64,000 nt of DNA. Source: Gemmatimonadota bacterium (GTDB taxonomy: Bacteria > Gemmatimonadota > Gemmatimonadetes > Gemmatimonadales > Gemmatimonadaceae). The stretch lies in assembly GCA_040388625.1 (NCBI GenBank), contig JAZKBK010000005.1, forward strand, positions 95,478 to 159,477, read 5' to 3'. Made by a program: the position numbers and the translations under genes. Below, piece after piece: positions 9,321 to 18,348 of this stretch; the first letter of the stretch is position 1, and every line of letters begins with the position of its first letter. The notes beneath the pieces were generated by a model, which did no database searches, was not told the origin of the DNA, and was given only the letters and a program-made list of their open reading frames with translations.

Positions 9321-10462
9321 GCCGGCACGGCGAGTCGCGCGCCAGGCGCAGCGTCGGGTTGCGCGGGTGCGATCGATGCGAGCGTCACGAGAATCCGCGT
9401 TCCATTAACCGACTCGACGGAGATGTGGCCGCCGACCGATGTTACACGCTCGCGCATTCCGGTCACTCCGTTGCCATCCGGCGCCTGCTTGCCAATCCCG
9501 TCGTCATAAATGGAGAACGTTCGCACAGCATTCACACCGATGAGCGCGATGTCGCAACGCGTTGCATTTGCATGGCGGACGACGTTGGTCACTGCCTCCC
9601 GGAGAACGAGCGAAAGAACAGCTTCTTCCGCAGGAGAGAGCTGTACGGGCTCGATGTTCGCGCGCATCTCCATACCGCCGGCCTTAAGCATCGATTCTGC
9701 ACTTGAAATCTCGCTGGCCAACCCGGAATCGCGATAGCCGGCGACCGCTGCCCTCACTTCCGAAAGCGCATCCCGCGAAATGCGCTCGACGTCTCGAATC
9801 TCGATCGCAGCGCGCGCCGGATCGCGATCGGCGAGGCGCGACGCGAGCGATGCCTTGAGCGTTATGAGAGATAGCGTGTGGCCAAGCAGATCGTGCAGGT
9901 CGCGGGCGATCCGCTCTCGTTCGGCGAGTTTGGCAAGATGTCCGATCTCCTCGTTCGCGCGACGGAGTCGCCTATTGGTCTCGCGGACTCTTGCGAAGTG
10001 ACTGTTGCTGAAGCCAACGACAGCGCTGATCCCCACCTGCCAGCCCCATGTCCAGGGCGGAAGATGCAGAACTATCGCTTCGATCAGCGCTGTCGCGACC
10101 ACGACCAGAATGCCCTGCGTCGCACGTCGCGCCGGCCGCAGGTTGCCGGCGAAAGACGCCGCGTAGACCGTGAGCACCGGTGCGCCAGGATTGACCGGGG
10201 TAAGTACGAGACCGATGATACCGATGCTCGCGATTATCCAGTACATCTCACGGTTGCCTCGGCACCAGAACCCGCGGAAATACAGCGGCAGGAATAGAAT
10301 GCCGCCAGCAATCGTGGCGATCCAGACTCCAGTGCTGGCGTGCGAGAGCGCGGGCCACATGAACAGCACGGGGTAGTAGATCAACCACGCGAACGGGGTC
10401 CAGCCGATTTCGGGATCGCGCGGGAGGACCCTGAAACGCGAGGACGGCGCGCCGCTCAACAT
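9317..10462 (-). CDS. DesK-like sensor histidine kinase
   Basis: A 381-residue kinase. The N-terminal ~150 residues hold four or five membrane helices with almost no periplasmic loop, so the signal is probably sensed within or near the membrane. A short coiled coil leads to the HisKA_3 box (ERERIARDLHDLLGHTLSLI) with phospho-acceptor H190. The ATPase domain shows LREAVTNVVRHANAT, DDGIG and GNGVTGMRERV. It lies 3 bases after the permease stop and overlaps the regulator by 4. In Gram-positive relatives this arrangement senses membrane fluidity or envelope damage; the signal here is unknown. Confidence 0.92.
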   Translation of the reverse strand: MLSGAPSSRFRVLPRDPEIGWTPFAWLIYYPVLFMWPALSHASTGVWIATIAGGILFLPLYFRGFWCRGNREMYWIIASIGIIGLVLTPVNPGAPVLTVYAASFAGNLRPARRATQGILVVVATALIEAIVLHLPPWTWGWQVGISAVVGFSNSHFARVRETNRRLRRANEEIGHLAKLAERERIARDLHDLLGHTLSLITLKASLASRLADRDPARAAIEIRDVERISRDALSEVRAAVAGYRDSGLASEISSAESMLKAGGMEMRANIEPVQLSPAEEAVLSLVLREAVTNVVRHANATRCDIALIGVNAVRTFSIYDDGIGKQAPDGNGVTGMRERVTSVGGHISVESVNGTRILVTLASIAPAQPDAAPGARLAVPA

Positions 10463-10465
10463 GCG

Positions 10466-11290
10466 TCAGCCGTAGGTCTTGCCTTCATCGCGGCGGTAGC
10501 CGATGACGGCGATGACAGTGAACAGCGCGCCGAATCCAATGAGTGCTGCAATGTGTCCCAGTGCGTGTGACGCAGGCTCGATGCCCACCGCCTCCAGCGC
10601 AAGCCGTGCGAGGTGGTAGGGCGGGAAAGCTACCGCGAATCCCTGCAGTAATTTGGGCAGCATTTCCGCGGGAATGAAGAGGCCTGATAGAAATGCCATT
10701 GGCAGATAGAGAATATTGACGACCGGCGCAGCCGAGTTGGGGCCTGCGAGATACCCGATCGCGAGGCCCATGGCGCAGAACGGGATCGCGCCGAGCGTCT
10801 CGGAAACGATCAGCATCGTCCACTGCGCCGCAGACATTCTCACATGTCCGAACACCGCTCCGATTGCGCACATGAGGAGCATCAGGACCGCTCCGATCGC
10901 GAGCGTCGTCAGATATTTGGCGGTGAAGTATGCCGGCAGCGGCATCGGACTGGCCTTCTTGACCGCCAACCATCCCTGTCCCCGCTCGACTGCGACGCCG
11001 ACGCCGAGCGCAAAGAGGGCGATGCTTATCACACCGAACGCACCGTACGTCGCGAGCATGTATGTCGCGATCATCTCCGAATTCTTGCTCCCGTGCTGCA
11101 TCACGAGCCCGAACAGGACGTAGAACATGATCGGAAATCCGATAGTCGGGATCATGAACGCCGGCATCCTGGTTTGCTTCCGAAGCTCGTACTTTGTTTC
11201 TGCGAGATAGATAAGGATGGACCGGAAACGCGGAACGGAGGTGACGGTGTCGTGGGAAGACGGCCGGGTTGCAAGTGTTGCGCTGGTCAT
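10466..11290 (-). CDS. ABC-2 type exporter permease
   Basis: A 274-residue membrane protein with about six helices in the ABC-2 layout: a cytoplasmic N-terminus, then TKYELRKQTRMPAFMIPTIG before TM1 and a long TM5 region with LPMAFLSGLFIPAEMLP typical of the family. The ATG at 11290 overlaps the ATPase stop in an ATGA junction; the longer upstream frame runs inside the ATPase gene and is not real. It pairs with the ATPase to form an exporter of unknown substrate. DesK-linked ABC-2 systems usually export lipids, peptides or drugs. Confidence 0.88.
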   Translation of the reverse strand: MTSATLATRPSSHDTVTSVPRFRSILIYLAETKYELRKQTRMPAFMIPTIGFPIMFYVLFGLVMQHGSKNSEMIATYMLATYGAFGVISIALFALGVGVAVERGQGWLAVKKASPMPLPAYFTAKYLTTLAIGAVLMLLMCAIGAVFGHVRMSAAQWTMLIVSETLGAIPFCAMGLAIGYLAGPNSAAPVVNILYLPMAFLSGLFIPAEMLPKLLQGFAVAFPPYHLARLALEAVGIEPASHALGHIAALIGFGALFTVIAVIGYRRDEGKTYG

Positions 11291-12198
11291 GCCATCTCCC
11301 GCGGTTGCGTGATCGATTGTGTGAGCGCGAGGAACGCTTCCTCGAGCTGGATGGCGGATATTTCGAGATCGGCCAGCGACTCGTCGGCCCACAACAGCTC
11401 TCGCGCAACGGACTCGGCGTTCGTCACGACGAGATCCGTGTTGCCATGATCGTAGCGCAGCTGCGTAACGCCAGGAATGGCGCGGAGTTCTTCCTCGCTC
11501 AACCTTGTCGTGCAATGGATCTTGCGCCCCGAGACTCGTTGCTTGATCGCAGCCGGTGTTCCATCGGCGATGATCGATCCGTGATCTATCACGACGATGC
11601 GATCGGCGAGGGCGTCGGCCTCTTCCATGTAGTGCGTCGTGAGGAGGATTGTACGACCGCGCGACACGAATGCGCGGATCTGCTCCCAGAAACTTCTGCG
11701 CGTCTCCACGTCGAAGCCCAGCGTTGGCTCGTCGAGAAACAGCATGTCGGGATCGCCGCAGATTGCGAGCGCGAACAGCACACGCTGACGCTGACCCCCG
11801 GACAGATCGCCGAACCTGCGATCGCCAAGTCCATCGAGACCCGCGGCCGCGAATATTTCGGCTGTCGGCATCGGGTTCGGGTAGTAGGTGCGAAAGAGAT
11901 CGATGTGCTCGGATACTCGCAGTGTTTCGGGAACCTTGCCAACCTGCAGCATCGCGCCGATGCGCTGGCGTGTGGACGAGCGTCGTGGATCGCCGCCGAA
12001 TAGTGTTACGGAGCCCGATGTGGGTGCCGCAAGGCCGAGCAGCAGCTTGACGGTTGTTGTCTTGCCAGCGCCGTTGGGGCCGAGCAGAGCGACTACGCCA
12101 CCCGGATCGATGTCGAGCGAGACGTCGCGCAGCGCGACTTTATCGTCGTAGGTCTTGGATACCGATGACAGGCGTGCGGCTGAAGTTGTTTGTGTCAT
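11287..12198 (-). CDS. ABC transporter ATP-binding protein
   Basis: A 303-residue ATPase. Walker A is GPNGAGKTT (residues 40-48), the Q-loop is near MLQVGKVP, the signature LSGGQRQR is at about 132-139, Walker B ends in FLDEPT, and the switch His lies in LLTTHYMEEAD. The ~90-residue C-terminal extension, DrrA-like in type, contains GVTQLRYDHGNTDLVV. The ATG at 12198 forms an ATGA overlap with the end of the amidohydrolase; upstream in-frame sequence belongs to that gene. It powers the adjoining ABC-2 permease. Confidence 0.92.
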   Translation of the reverse strand: MTQTTSAARLSSVSKTYDDKVALRDVSLDIDPGGVVALLGPNGAGKTTTVKLLLGLAAPTSGSVTLFGGDPRRSSTRQRIGAMLQVGKVPETLRVSEHIDLFRTYYPNPMPTAEIFAAAGLDGLGDRRFGDLSGGQRQRVLFALAICGDPDMLFLDEPTLGFDVETRRSFWEQIRAFVSRGRTILLTTHYMEEADALADRIVVIDHGSIIADGTPAAIKQRVSGRKIHCTTRLSEEELRAIPGVTQLRYDHGNTDLVVTNAESVARELLWADESLADLEISAIQLEEAFLALTQSITQPREMA

Positions 12199-14015
12199 TT
12201 GAAGCTCACCTCGTCGATTCGCAGGCTGAACGGGCCTGGAGTCGGTCCGGCGGTGAAGGCGATGCCCATCACGTCGTGACCGTCGATTCCCTCGAACGCG
12301 GTGAATGGGAATGCGTATTCCTTCCATTCCGGTCCGGCGACGAAGTCAACAGAGAGCGGCATGAACCCCTTGCTCTTGGCGAACAGCATTACGTGGTACG
12401 TGTGGCCGTCGCCTTTCGCCCAGAAGTGCAATGATTTGGCGGATGACAGATCTGCCGGCGCCATTGCCTGGATGCCGGGCATGAACATCGGGCCGGCCCA
12501 TGCGTATTGCAGGCCTGGTGCGACTGTGCCAGTGGTCTCGAGCGATTTTGCCGTTCCGTTGGCGCCGCCATCGACGACCTTCATGGCGGCTGTTGATTTG
12601 CCACCGGCGAGCTGATCGGTGCTGACGATCCATCCCAGTCCGAACGATGCCTTTGTTGTACCGTCGTCGAAGTTGCTCACCATGCCGACGACAGATCCAT
12701 TCGGTGTTGCACGGGTCGATGCCGGCGGTGGAGGTGGTGCGGGGATGCGATCGTACTTCACGCCGCCTTTCCATATTCCCTTGATGTCACGCGTTGCGGT
12801 GATGTCGGTTGTCGGGTCGCCGGCGACCAAGAGAAGATCCGCTCGCTTGCCGACCGCAATGGTGCCACGATCCGCGAGGGAGAAGATGCGTGCGGGAACG
12901 CTCGTGGCGGCGGCGAGTGCCTGTGGTGGAGTGCGACCCGCGCGCACGAGCAGCTCGAGCTCGCGATGCAGCGCGATCCCGTGCGCGGTACCGGGATTGG
13001 AGGCGTCGGTACCGGCGAGAATCGGCACATTCGCTGCAAGCAACTGCCTTACCGTAGCTTCTGCGAATGCGAAATTCATCGCTGCACGCGCACTCTTCGG
13101 GAACGGGAACGATGCGTCGATCATTGCGCGGCTACTCGCCGAGAGGTATGGCGACAGGCGCGGGTCGCGCGCGAGCGCCGCGACGCCGGAGCTATCGGCG
13201 ATGCTCTCGAGAACGGTGAGAGTCGGTGTGACGAATGCGTGATGCGATGCGACGAATCGTCCGAACTCCGGATCAGGCGCGCGATCGATGAACAGGTGCT
13301 CGAGCCCGTCGACTCCTGCGTCGATTGCCATTCGTGCGTCGGCGAGTGAGCCGATGTGTGCGACCGCAAGCTTGCCACGTGCGTGTGCAGCCCTGACGAG
13401 GGCAGCGACGATTGGAGCGGACAGAGTCGGGATGTGTCTGCCATACGTCGATCCGTCGTCGATTATGATCTTGATGTAGTCCGATCCTTCGGCGATGCGC
13501 GCATCGACCCAGGCCTGTGCGGAATCCGGTGACGTGATGGTGGGGACCTGCACGCCATACTCGGTGCCGTGTCCAGCGGGAGCAGTGGCGAGGATGCCTG
13601 CGGAGTAGAGGTCAGCGCGGTCTGCTACGTTTCCCTTCTTCTGCTCTGCGCGCATGCTGGCGGCGAGACCCGGATCCGTGAACATGTCGAGCTCGGTCGT
13701 TACACCGAACACGAGCGCCTGTTGCAGCGCATCACCGAATGCGTGGGTGTGCGAGTCTATGAGACCCGGCAGTAGTGTTGCCCCGGTGCCGTCGATGACA
13801 GTTGCGCCTGACGGTGTTGGAATGTGTGACGCGATGGCGGATATTTTTCCATCGCTGATCAGTACATCACGCTCGCCGAGTGTTTTCGATCCGTCGAATA
13901 CGCGGACGTGGTGAAAGAGAGTTGCATCGCGCTCGGATTGCGCGGCTGCGGGATGTGGTGAAGCGAGACTGATCAAGCTCGCGATGACGATCTGATATGG
14001 AAGCGGTGCACGCAT
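12195..14015 (-). CDS. Exported amidohydrolase with C-terminal CIA30-like domain
   Basis: A 606-residue protein with a signal peptide ending near PAAAQS. The metal-dependent hydrolase fold has HTH at residues 89-91 (GLIDSHTHAFGDA), later metal-site candidates in VAHIGS and GLEHLF, and the catalytic Asp in AGTDASNPGTAHG; ADLLLVAGDP closes the composite domain. After a Pro-rich linker (APPPPPAS) a ~160-residue beta-sandwich (SNFDDGTTKASFG to LRIDEVSF) resembles CIA30/carbohydrate-binding folds. Family members cleave amide or imide bonds, including dipeptides. It is the first gene of a coupled operon with an ABC exporter and a two-component system, which is unusual. Substrate unknown. Confidence 0.85.
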   Translation of the reverse strand: MRAPLPYQIVIASLISLASPHPAAAQSERDATLFHHVRVFDGSKTLGERDVLISDGKISAIASHIPTPSGATVIDGTGATLLPGLIDSHTHAFGDALQQALVFGVTTELDMFTDPGLAASMRAEQKKGNVADRADLYSAGILATAPAGHGTEYGVQVPTITSPDSAQAWVDARIAEGSDYIKIIIDDGSTYGRHIPTLSAPIVAALVRAAHARGKLAVAHIGSLADARMAIDAGVDGLEHLFIDRAPDPEFGRFVASHHAFVTPTLTVLESIADSSGVAALARDPRLSPYLSASSRAMIDASFPFPKSARAAMNFAFAEATVRQLLAANVPILAGTDASNPGTAHGIALHRELELLVRAGRTPPQALAAATSVPARIFSLADRGTIAVGKRADLLLVAGDPTTDITATRDIKGIWKGGVKYDRIPAPPPPPASTRATPNGSVVGMVSNFDDGTTKASFGLGWIVSTDQLAGGKSTAAMKVVDGGANGTAKSLETTGTVAPGLQYAWAGPMFMPGIQAMAPADLSSAKSLHFWAKGDGHTYHVMLFAKSKGFMPLSVDFVAGPEWKEYAFPFTAFEGIDGHDVMGIAFTAGPTPGPFSLRIDEVSFK

Positions 14016-14163
14016 TGTCGTACGCTCCGATTGGTCCTGATGTGGAACCGCCGAGGACGTGGCGGCACAAGGAGTATCTCGGATAGCGGAATGTGCTGGT
14101 AGTGGAGCGTGTCACCTGGATGACGTGACAACTGTCATGTGGACCGCGTAAGTTTTAGCAACC

Positions 14164-14505
14164 ATGACGACACCAACGATTACTCCCGACGAGTTTTTTG
14201 CGGCCGATCTGCGTGTGGGGCGCGTTCTGTCAGCGGAACCGTTTCCGGAAGCGCGTAAGCCAGCGATCAAGCTGCGTATCGATTTTGGGGAGTTGGGCGT
14301 GCGGAGGTCGAGCGCACAGTTGACTGCTCATTACACGCCGGACGAGCTGGTGGGGCGGTTGGTGGTCGCGGTGGTGAACTTTCCGCCGCGTCAGATCGGG
14401 CCTTTCATCTCCGAAGTACTGGTCCTCGGGGCGTGCACCACACCGAGTGATGTGGTGCTCCTGGTGCCTGATATGGACGTTCCCGTGGGAACGCGGATTT
14501 CCTAG
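14164..14505 (+). CDS. csaA: CsaA-type tRNA-binding (OB-fold) protein
   Basis: A 113-residue protein matching CsaA in length and motifs: DEFFAADLRVGRVLSAEPFP, IKLRIDFG, QLTAHYTPDELVG, VAVVNFPPRQIGPFISEVLVLG and a DVPVGTRI ending. The fold is the one found in the C-terminal tRNA-binding domain of methionyl-tRNA synthetases; CsaA proteins act as dimers and have been linked to protein-export chaperoning. The gene stands alone with its own ATG three bases after TAGCAACC. Confidence 0.9.
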   Translation: MTTPTITPDEFFAADLRVGRVLSAEPFPEARKPAIKLRIDFGELGVRRSSAQLTAHYTPDELVGRLVVAVVNFPPRQIGPFISEVLVLGACTTPSDVVLLVPDMDVPVGTRIS

Positions 14506-14522
14506 TGAGCGGAGGGTGTGTC

Positions 14523-14726
14523 CTACGCGGATCGTTGCTGCGGAATCAGAAAGCCCGCTGCGAGATCCTGGCTTCGGCTTTCGGATTGGTCGGGGCCTCC
14601 GGTCTCATCGCTGGGAGCGAATGGATCGGGCCAGTGCTCGAGGTAGGCCTTGAGTAGATCGGACGTTTGTTCGATGGCAGTCTGGCGTTTTACTCTAGAG
14701 ATTCTGGGGTGGAGCTCGAGTGCCAT
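14523..14726 (-). CDS. Small hypothetical protein
   Basis: A 67-residue frame on the minus strand, convergent with csaA (17-base gap). It has an AGGATAGG Shine-Dalgarno-like stretch about 8 bases before the ATG. The first half reads plausibly (HPRISRVKRQTAIEQTSDLLKAYLEHWPDPFAP), the second is polar. No known domain or membrane segment. It may be spurious, but the ribosome site and amphipathic helix argue for keeping it. Confidence 0.35.
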   Translation of the reverse strand: MALELHPRISRVKRQTAIEQTSDLLKAYLEHWPDPFAPSDETGGPDQSESRSQDLAAGFLIPQQRSA

Positions 14727-14829
14727 TTGGGGTGCCTATCCTGGTTTGAGCGTCAGAATCGCACCGTGCAGGATGCACACCACTGAAGCCGATGGGAGTC
14801 GATCGAATTGGTAAGGATTCGATGCCGAA

Positions 14830-15381
14830 TCAGGCGCGCGGGCTTTCGGGAGGGTAGGTGTAGATTGCCGTTGGCAGGCCTTCTGGCTTCATCTGACGCA
14901 GCTCGATGAAGGAGAAGCCAATCTTCTCGAGCAGCTTGATGGAGCGCGCGTTGTCGGGCGAGACCAGGGCCAGGGTGCGCGGCGCCTTGAGTGTGGTGCG
15001 GGCGAATTCCAGCATCGCGATCGCCGACTCGGTGGCGAACCCCTGGTACCAGAAGTCGGGGAGGAAGGCGTAGCCAAGGTCGGCGTCCTCGAACTGGGCC
15101 CGCCTGAGGAGTCCGCAGATCCCGATCGGGACGAAGGTGGTCTTGAGAGCCACCAGGTAAAGGCCGTGGCCGTGGCGCTCGTAGCTCGCGATTGGCCCGT
15201 TGAGCAGATAGGCGACCGCATCGTCGCGGGTTCGGATGCCCCGGTCGCCGATATTCGCGATGAACGACGGATCGTTGACGAGCTCGAGGATGAAACCGGC
15301 GTCGTCGGTGGTGAAGTGACGGAGGACGAGCCGGTCGGTTTCCAGAACAGTCGTCGGGGCGCGTGGCGTCACCCGCGACAC
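14830..15381 (-). CDS. GNAT-family N-acetyltransferase (RimJ/RimL-like)
   Basis: An acetyltransferase of the RimJ/RimL type: [19 protein letters not shown] near the start, the central [19 protein letters not shown] segment containing the acetyl-CoA loop, and the late [19 protein letters not shown] motif. These enzymes acetylate amines on proteins, tRNA-linked or small molecules; the substrate cannot be read from sequence. The start is uncertain. GTG codons at 15381 or 15372 lie just before the conserved fold, whereas the ATG at 15480 would add ~33 residues without domain character. Divergent from ettA. Confidence 0.82.
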   Translation of the reverse strand: MSRVTPRAPTTVLETDRLVLRHFTTDDAGFILELVNDPSFIANIGDRGIRTRDDAVAYLLNGPIASYERHGHGLYLVALKTTFVPIGICGLLRRAQFEDADLGYAFLPDFWYQGFATESAIAMLEFARTTLKAPRTLALVSPDNARSIKLLEKIGFSFIELRQMKPEGLPTAIYTYPPESPRA

Positions 15382-15513
15382 CGCCGAGGCGCACTGGGAG
15401 TGTGGTTTGGTTTCGGCATGCAATGGCAGGCTACATTTGGAGACGGTGTGCCGGAGAGATGTACCGGACACGCATGTCATTCTTATAGAGTATCACAGTT
15501 TTCGAGGCGTTCC

Positions 15514-17190
15514 GTGGCACCACAGTTCATATATGTCATGAAGGATCTCCGGAAGGTAGTTCCACCTTCGCGCGAGATACTGAAGGGAATCTGGCTTTCA
15601 TTCTATCCTGGCGCAAAGATCGGCGTGCTCGGCGCGAACGGCGCCGGCAAGTCGTCGTTGCTGCGTATCATGGCCGGCGTCGATCAGGATTTTCAGGGCG
15701 AGGCGTGGGCGCACGCGGGGACGCGGATCGGCTATCTCCCCCAGGAGCCGCAGCTGGACCCCACAAAGAACGTGCGCGAGAACGTCGAGGAAGGGGTGAA
15801 GTCGACGCGGGATCTTCTCACGAAGTTCGAGGAGATCTCGATGAAGTTCGCCGAGCCGATGAGCGATGATGAGATGAACAAGCTGCTGGAGCAGCAAGGG
15901 CGCGTGCAGGAGCAGATCGACGCGGCGAATGCGTGGGAGCTGGATCGCACGATCGAGATCGCGATGGACGCGCTGAGACTGCCGCCCGGTGATGCTGCGG
16001 TGACGAATCTATCGGGCGGTGAGAAGCGTCGTGTAGCGTTGTGTCGCGTGTTGCTGGAGCAGCCTGACATGTTGCTGCTCGACGAGCCGACGAATCACCT
16101 GGATGCTGAATCGGTTGCGTGGCTGGAGCGGCATCTCGCGGACTTCAAGGGAACGGTCGTCGCCATCACGCACGATCGTTACTTCCTGGATAATGTCGCG
16201 CAGTGGATCCTGGAGCTGGATCGCGGCGCGGGAATACCATATGAAGGGAACTACACGTCGTGGCTGGAGCAGAAGCGCGCGCGCCTGCAGCTGGAAGAGA
16301 AATCGGAATCAGCGCGTCAGCGCACTCTCGAGCGTGAGCTGGAGTGGGTGAGGATGGCGCCGCGCGCGAGGCAGGCGAAGAGCCAGGCGCGCGTGAAGCG
16401 ATACGAGGAACTGGCTGAAGCGGACACGGCCGAGAAGACGATGTCGCACGAGATAGTGATTCCGCCACCGCCCAGGCTTGGCAACGACGTAGTGATCGCG
16501 AAGGGATTGAAGAAAGGCTACGGCGACAAGTTGTTGTACGACGATCTCACGTTCTCGCTGCCGCGCGGCGGGATCGTCGGCGTCATCGGGCCGAACGGCG
16601 CGGGAAAGACGACGATGTTCCGGATGATCGAGGGGACCGAGAAGCCGGACGCGGGATCGTTGACGATCGGAGACACGGTTGTGCTTGCGTACGCGGATCA
16701 GGAGCGCGCACTTGACGGAACCAAGTCGGTGTACGACGAGGTGAGTCAGGGGCACGATCTGATTCAGGTCGGTAAGCGCGAGATGAATGCGCGCGCATAT
16801 TTGTCGACGTTCAACTTCAAGGGGACGGATCAGCAGAAGAAGGTCGGCGATCTGTCAGGCGGCGAGCGGAATCGGTTGCAGCTCGCGAAGGTATTGAAGG
16901 CGGGCGGGAATCTGTTGCTGCTGGACGAGCCGACGAACGATCTCGACGTGGATACGTTGCGCGCGCTGGAAGATGCGCTGATCGACTTCGCGGGATGTGC
17001 GGTGGTGATCTCGCACGATCGGTGGTTTCTGGATCGAATTGCGACGCACATGCTGGCGTTCGAGGGGAATAGCGAGGTGGTGTGGTTTGAGGGGAACTAC
17101 AAGGAGTACGAGGCGGATCTGCATCGGCGCAAAGGCATAGATGCGGATCAGCCGAAGAGGATCAAGTACAAGGCGTTGGTGCGGGGGTAG
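15514..17190 (+). CDS. ettA: ABC-F translational factor EttA
   Basis: A 558-residue soluble protein with two ABC ATPase domains, close to the ~555 residues of EttA. The first domain has GANGAGKSS and LSGGEKRRV, the second GPNGAGKTT and [15 protein letters not shown]; both have Walker B followed by DEPTNHLD or DEPTNDLD. The linker between them is the P-site tRNA interaction region. It starts at GTG 15514, giving the characteristic EttA beginning [17 protein letters not shown]. EttA gates the first elongation step of ribosomes according to ATP/ADP ratio. Its last codons form one copy of a 23-bp direct repeat found again 1.2 kb downstream. Confidence 0.95.
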   Translation: MAPQFIYVMKDLRKVVPPSREILKGIWLSFYPGAKIGVLGANGAGKSSLLRIMAGVDQDFQGEAWAHAGTRIGYLPQEPQLDPTKNVRENVEEGVKSTRDLLTKFEEISMKFAEPMSDDEMNKLLEQQGRVQEQIDAANAWELDRTIEIAMDALRLPPGDAAVTNLSGGEKRRVALCRVLLEQPDMLLLDEPTNHLDAESVAWLERHLADFKGTVVAITHDRYFLDNVAQWILELDRGAGIPYEGNYTSWLEQKRARLQLEEKSESARQRTLERELEWVRMAPRARQAKSQARVKRYEELAEADTAEKTMSHEIVIPPPPRLGNDVVIAKGLKKGYGDKLLYDDLTFSLPRGGIVGVIGPNGAGKTTMFRMIEGTEKPDAGSLTIGDTVVLAYADQERALDGTKSVYDEVSQGHDLIQVGKREMNARAYLSTFNFKGTDQQKKVGDLSGGERNRLQLAKVLKAGGNLLLLDEPTNDLDVDTLRALEDALIDFAGCAVVISHDRWFLDRIATHMLAFEGNSEVVWFEGNYKEYEADLHRRKGIDADQPKRIKYKALVRG

Positions 17191-17192
17191 GT
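17170..17192 (+). repeat. 23-bp direct repeat, copy 1 (ettA 3' end)
   Basis: The segment starting AAGGCGTTGGTGCGGGGGTA, which includes the ettA stop codon, is identical to 18349-18371. The two copies bracket a ~1.16-kb segment whose only gene encodes a NYN-domain protein. This resembles the att-site or target duplication left when a unit integrates into the 3' end of a gene. Confidence 0.7.
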
Positions 17193-17391
17193 ATTCGCTC
17201 GCTGTAGCCAGTACCGCGTCGACAGTTTGAGCTTGCTCGACGCCATCAAGCGTGCGCTGTAGAATTGTGCTCCACGGTGAGCCAACGTTCGCGTTCATTG
17301 CTTCTGGTGGCATTGGTCGTCGTGTGAGCTTGTACTTGTGGGTATTTCGCAGGACGCGACCATCCTGCCTCTGCGGCAGTGACGTATCGGC
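17193..17391. other. Non-coding spacer inside the direct-repeat interval
   Basis: About 200 bases between ettA and the NYN terminator hairpin with no convincing gene on either strand. A minus-strand frame continuing into ettA is judged a shadow. Confidence 0.4.
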
Positions 17392-17428
17392 GGTCAAGCC
17401 TCGTGGTTACCAGCCACGAGGCTTGACC
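17392..17428 (-). terminator. 15-bp hairpin spanning the NYN stop codon
   Basis: A perfect 15-bp stem (GGTCAAGCCTCGTGG pairing with CCACGAGGCTTGACC) with loop TTACCAG. The TAA stop of the NYN gene (minus strand) lies in the loop, so the last five codons form one arm. No T run follows, so it may be a structural or recombination signal as well as a terminator. Confidence 0.65.
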
Positions 17429-18027
17429 AGTGTCCCCGTCATGTCTGTGATTGTATCCGGAAACTGGCTTGCGCCAAGCACGCCTGGTCGGATGACCTTC
17501 ACGAACGATGCTGTCTCACGGAGTTTCACCGGAACCGGAATCCTGGGACTCAGCACACCGACAGGCAGATGCAGGCGATGCGCGACAACGTCTATCGGCA
17601 TCACTAGATCAGAATCGCTTGAGATGACTCCTGCAGCGTCGAACTTGTCCTCGTACGCATCACAGAGCAGTTGAGTTGCGATGTTCACGTCGGAGCCCTT
17701 CTCTTCCGTCTTCATGTATCTGATCCATCTTGGCGGAGGATCCAGATTGATGGCGGAAGTGGCGTGCGAAAGGAAATGACCGAAGTATATCTCGACTTCC
17801 GGTAACGTCATCAACGCGCGCAGATAGCTTTGTTGGCGAGTCCGTTGTTCGGGATCGTCGGGCCTCGACGAAATTCGCGCGGTGAAGTACTTCACCTTCA
17901 CAGCGTTCGCTCCCGGTAGCAGATGCCGAGCTAGAGCTACGAGGTCGAGCCACTTATACGGAGTGCGCTTGAGGCACCGGTTGTACAAGTTGAACCCATC
18001 GACATACACGTACGCGCGCTGACGCAT
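17407..18027 (-). CDS. NYN-domain (PIN-like) putative ribonuclease
   Basis: A 206-residue protein of the NYN family (PIN-like fold). The first catalytic Asp is D10 in YVDGFNLYN. The middle has VKYFTARISSRPDDPEQRTR, and the acidic pocket continues with EEKGSDVNIATQLLCDAYED and ISSDSDLVMPI. NYN domains are Mg2+-dependent single-strand RNA nucleases involved in RNA processing and some in defence or toxin roles. It lies alone, with an AAGGGGGAAT-type ribosome site and two GC hairpins in its leader, a hairpin over its stop, and flanking 23-bp direct repeats. This looks like a mobile or recently inserted cassette. Confidence 0.85.
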   Translation of the reverse strand: MRQRAYVYVDGFNLYNRCLKRTPYKWLDLVALARHLLPGANAVKVKYFTARISSRPDDPEQRTRQQSYLRALMTLPEVEIYFGHFLSHATSAINLDPPPRWIRYMKTEEKGSDVNIATQLLCDAYEDKFDAAGVISSDSDLVMPIDVVAHRLHLPVGVLSPRIPVPVKLRETASFVKVIRPGVLGASQFPDTITDMTGTLVKPRGW

Positions 18028-18045
18028 ATTCCCCCTTGAAAAGCA

Positions 18046-18092
18046 GAAGCCGCCTTTCGGCGGCTTCGCGCCCTGCCGCCGAAGAGGCAGGG
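18046..18092 (-). promoter_or_regulatory. Two consecutive GC hairpins in the NYN leader
   Basis: Reading on the minus strand: a 7-bp stem (CCCTGCC/GGCAGGG, 18071-18092) followed by a 9-bp stem (GAAGCCGCC/GGCGGCTTC, 18046-18067) and then TGCTTTTC, which resembles an intrinsic terminator. The NYN start codon lies 19 bases further on. The transcript leader can therefore terminate early, suggesting attenuation, or these hairpins are element ends. Confidence 0.6.
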
Positions 18093-18348
18093 GGGGTTGA
18101 GATTAAAGATAGGGTTGGCGGGCTCAATGCGTCAAGTCTTCTTGCTGCACGCGGGTGGGCACTTTCGCGCACTGACGGTCGGGTGTAAACAGCGGGTGAA
18201 GATTGCACAGATGAGCTGCTGCCGGTTTCAAGGACACCATATTTAGTGGACTGGACTTGCCAGGAGTGAAAGAGCAAGGATCGATTCACACATAAGTGGC
18301 CGTAATCCAGGGACAGGCGTGATGAGGTGTAACGAGTCAGACGGAGGG
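18093..18348. other. Intergenic stretch upstream of the NYN gene
   Basis: A 256-base region between the leader hairpins and the second direct repeat. It should contain the NYN promoter, but no clear -35/-10 pair stands out, and no coding frame is convincing on either strand. Confidence 0.4.

Noticed and set aside
10466..11515. A longer permease start at 11515
   Set aside because: The added residues are antisense-like sequence within the ATPase gene; the ATGA junction at 11290 is the natural start.
16855..17397. Minus-strand 180-codon frame over the ettA end and the spacer
   Set aside because: Mostly antisense to ettA; only the first ~70 codons are free and show no family or convincing ribosome site.
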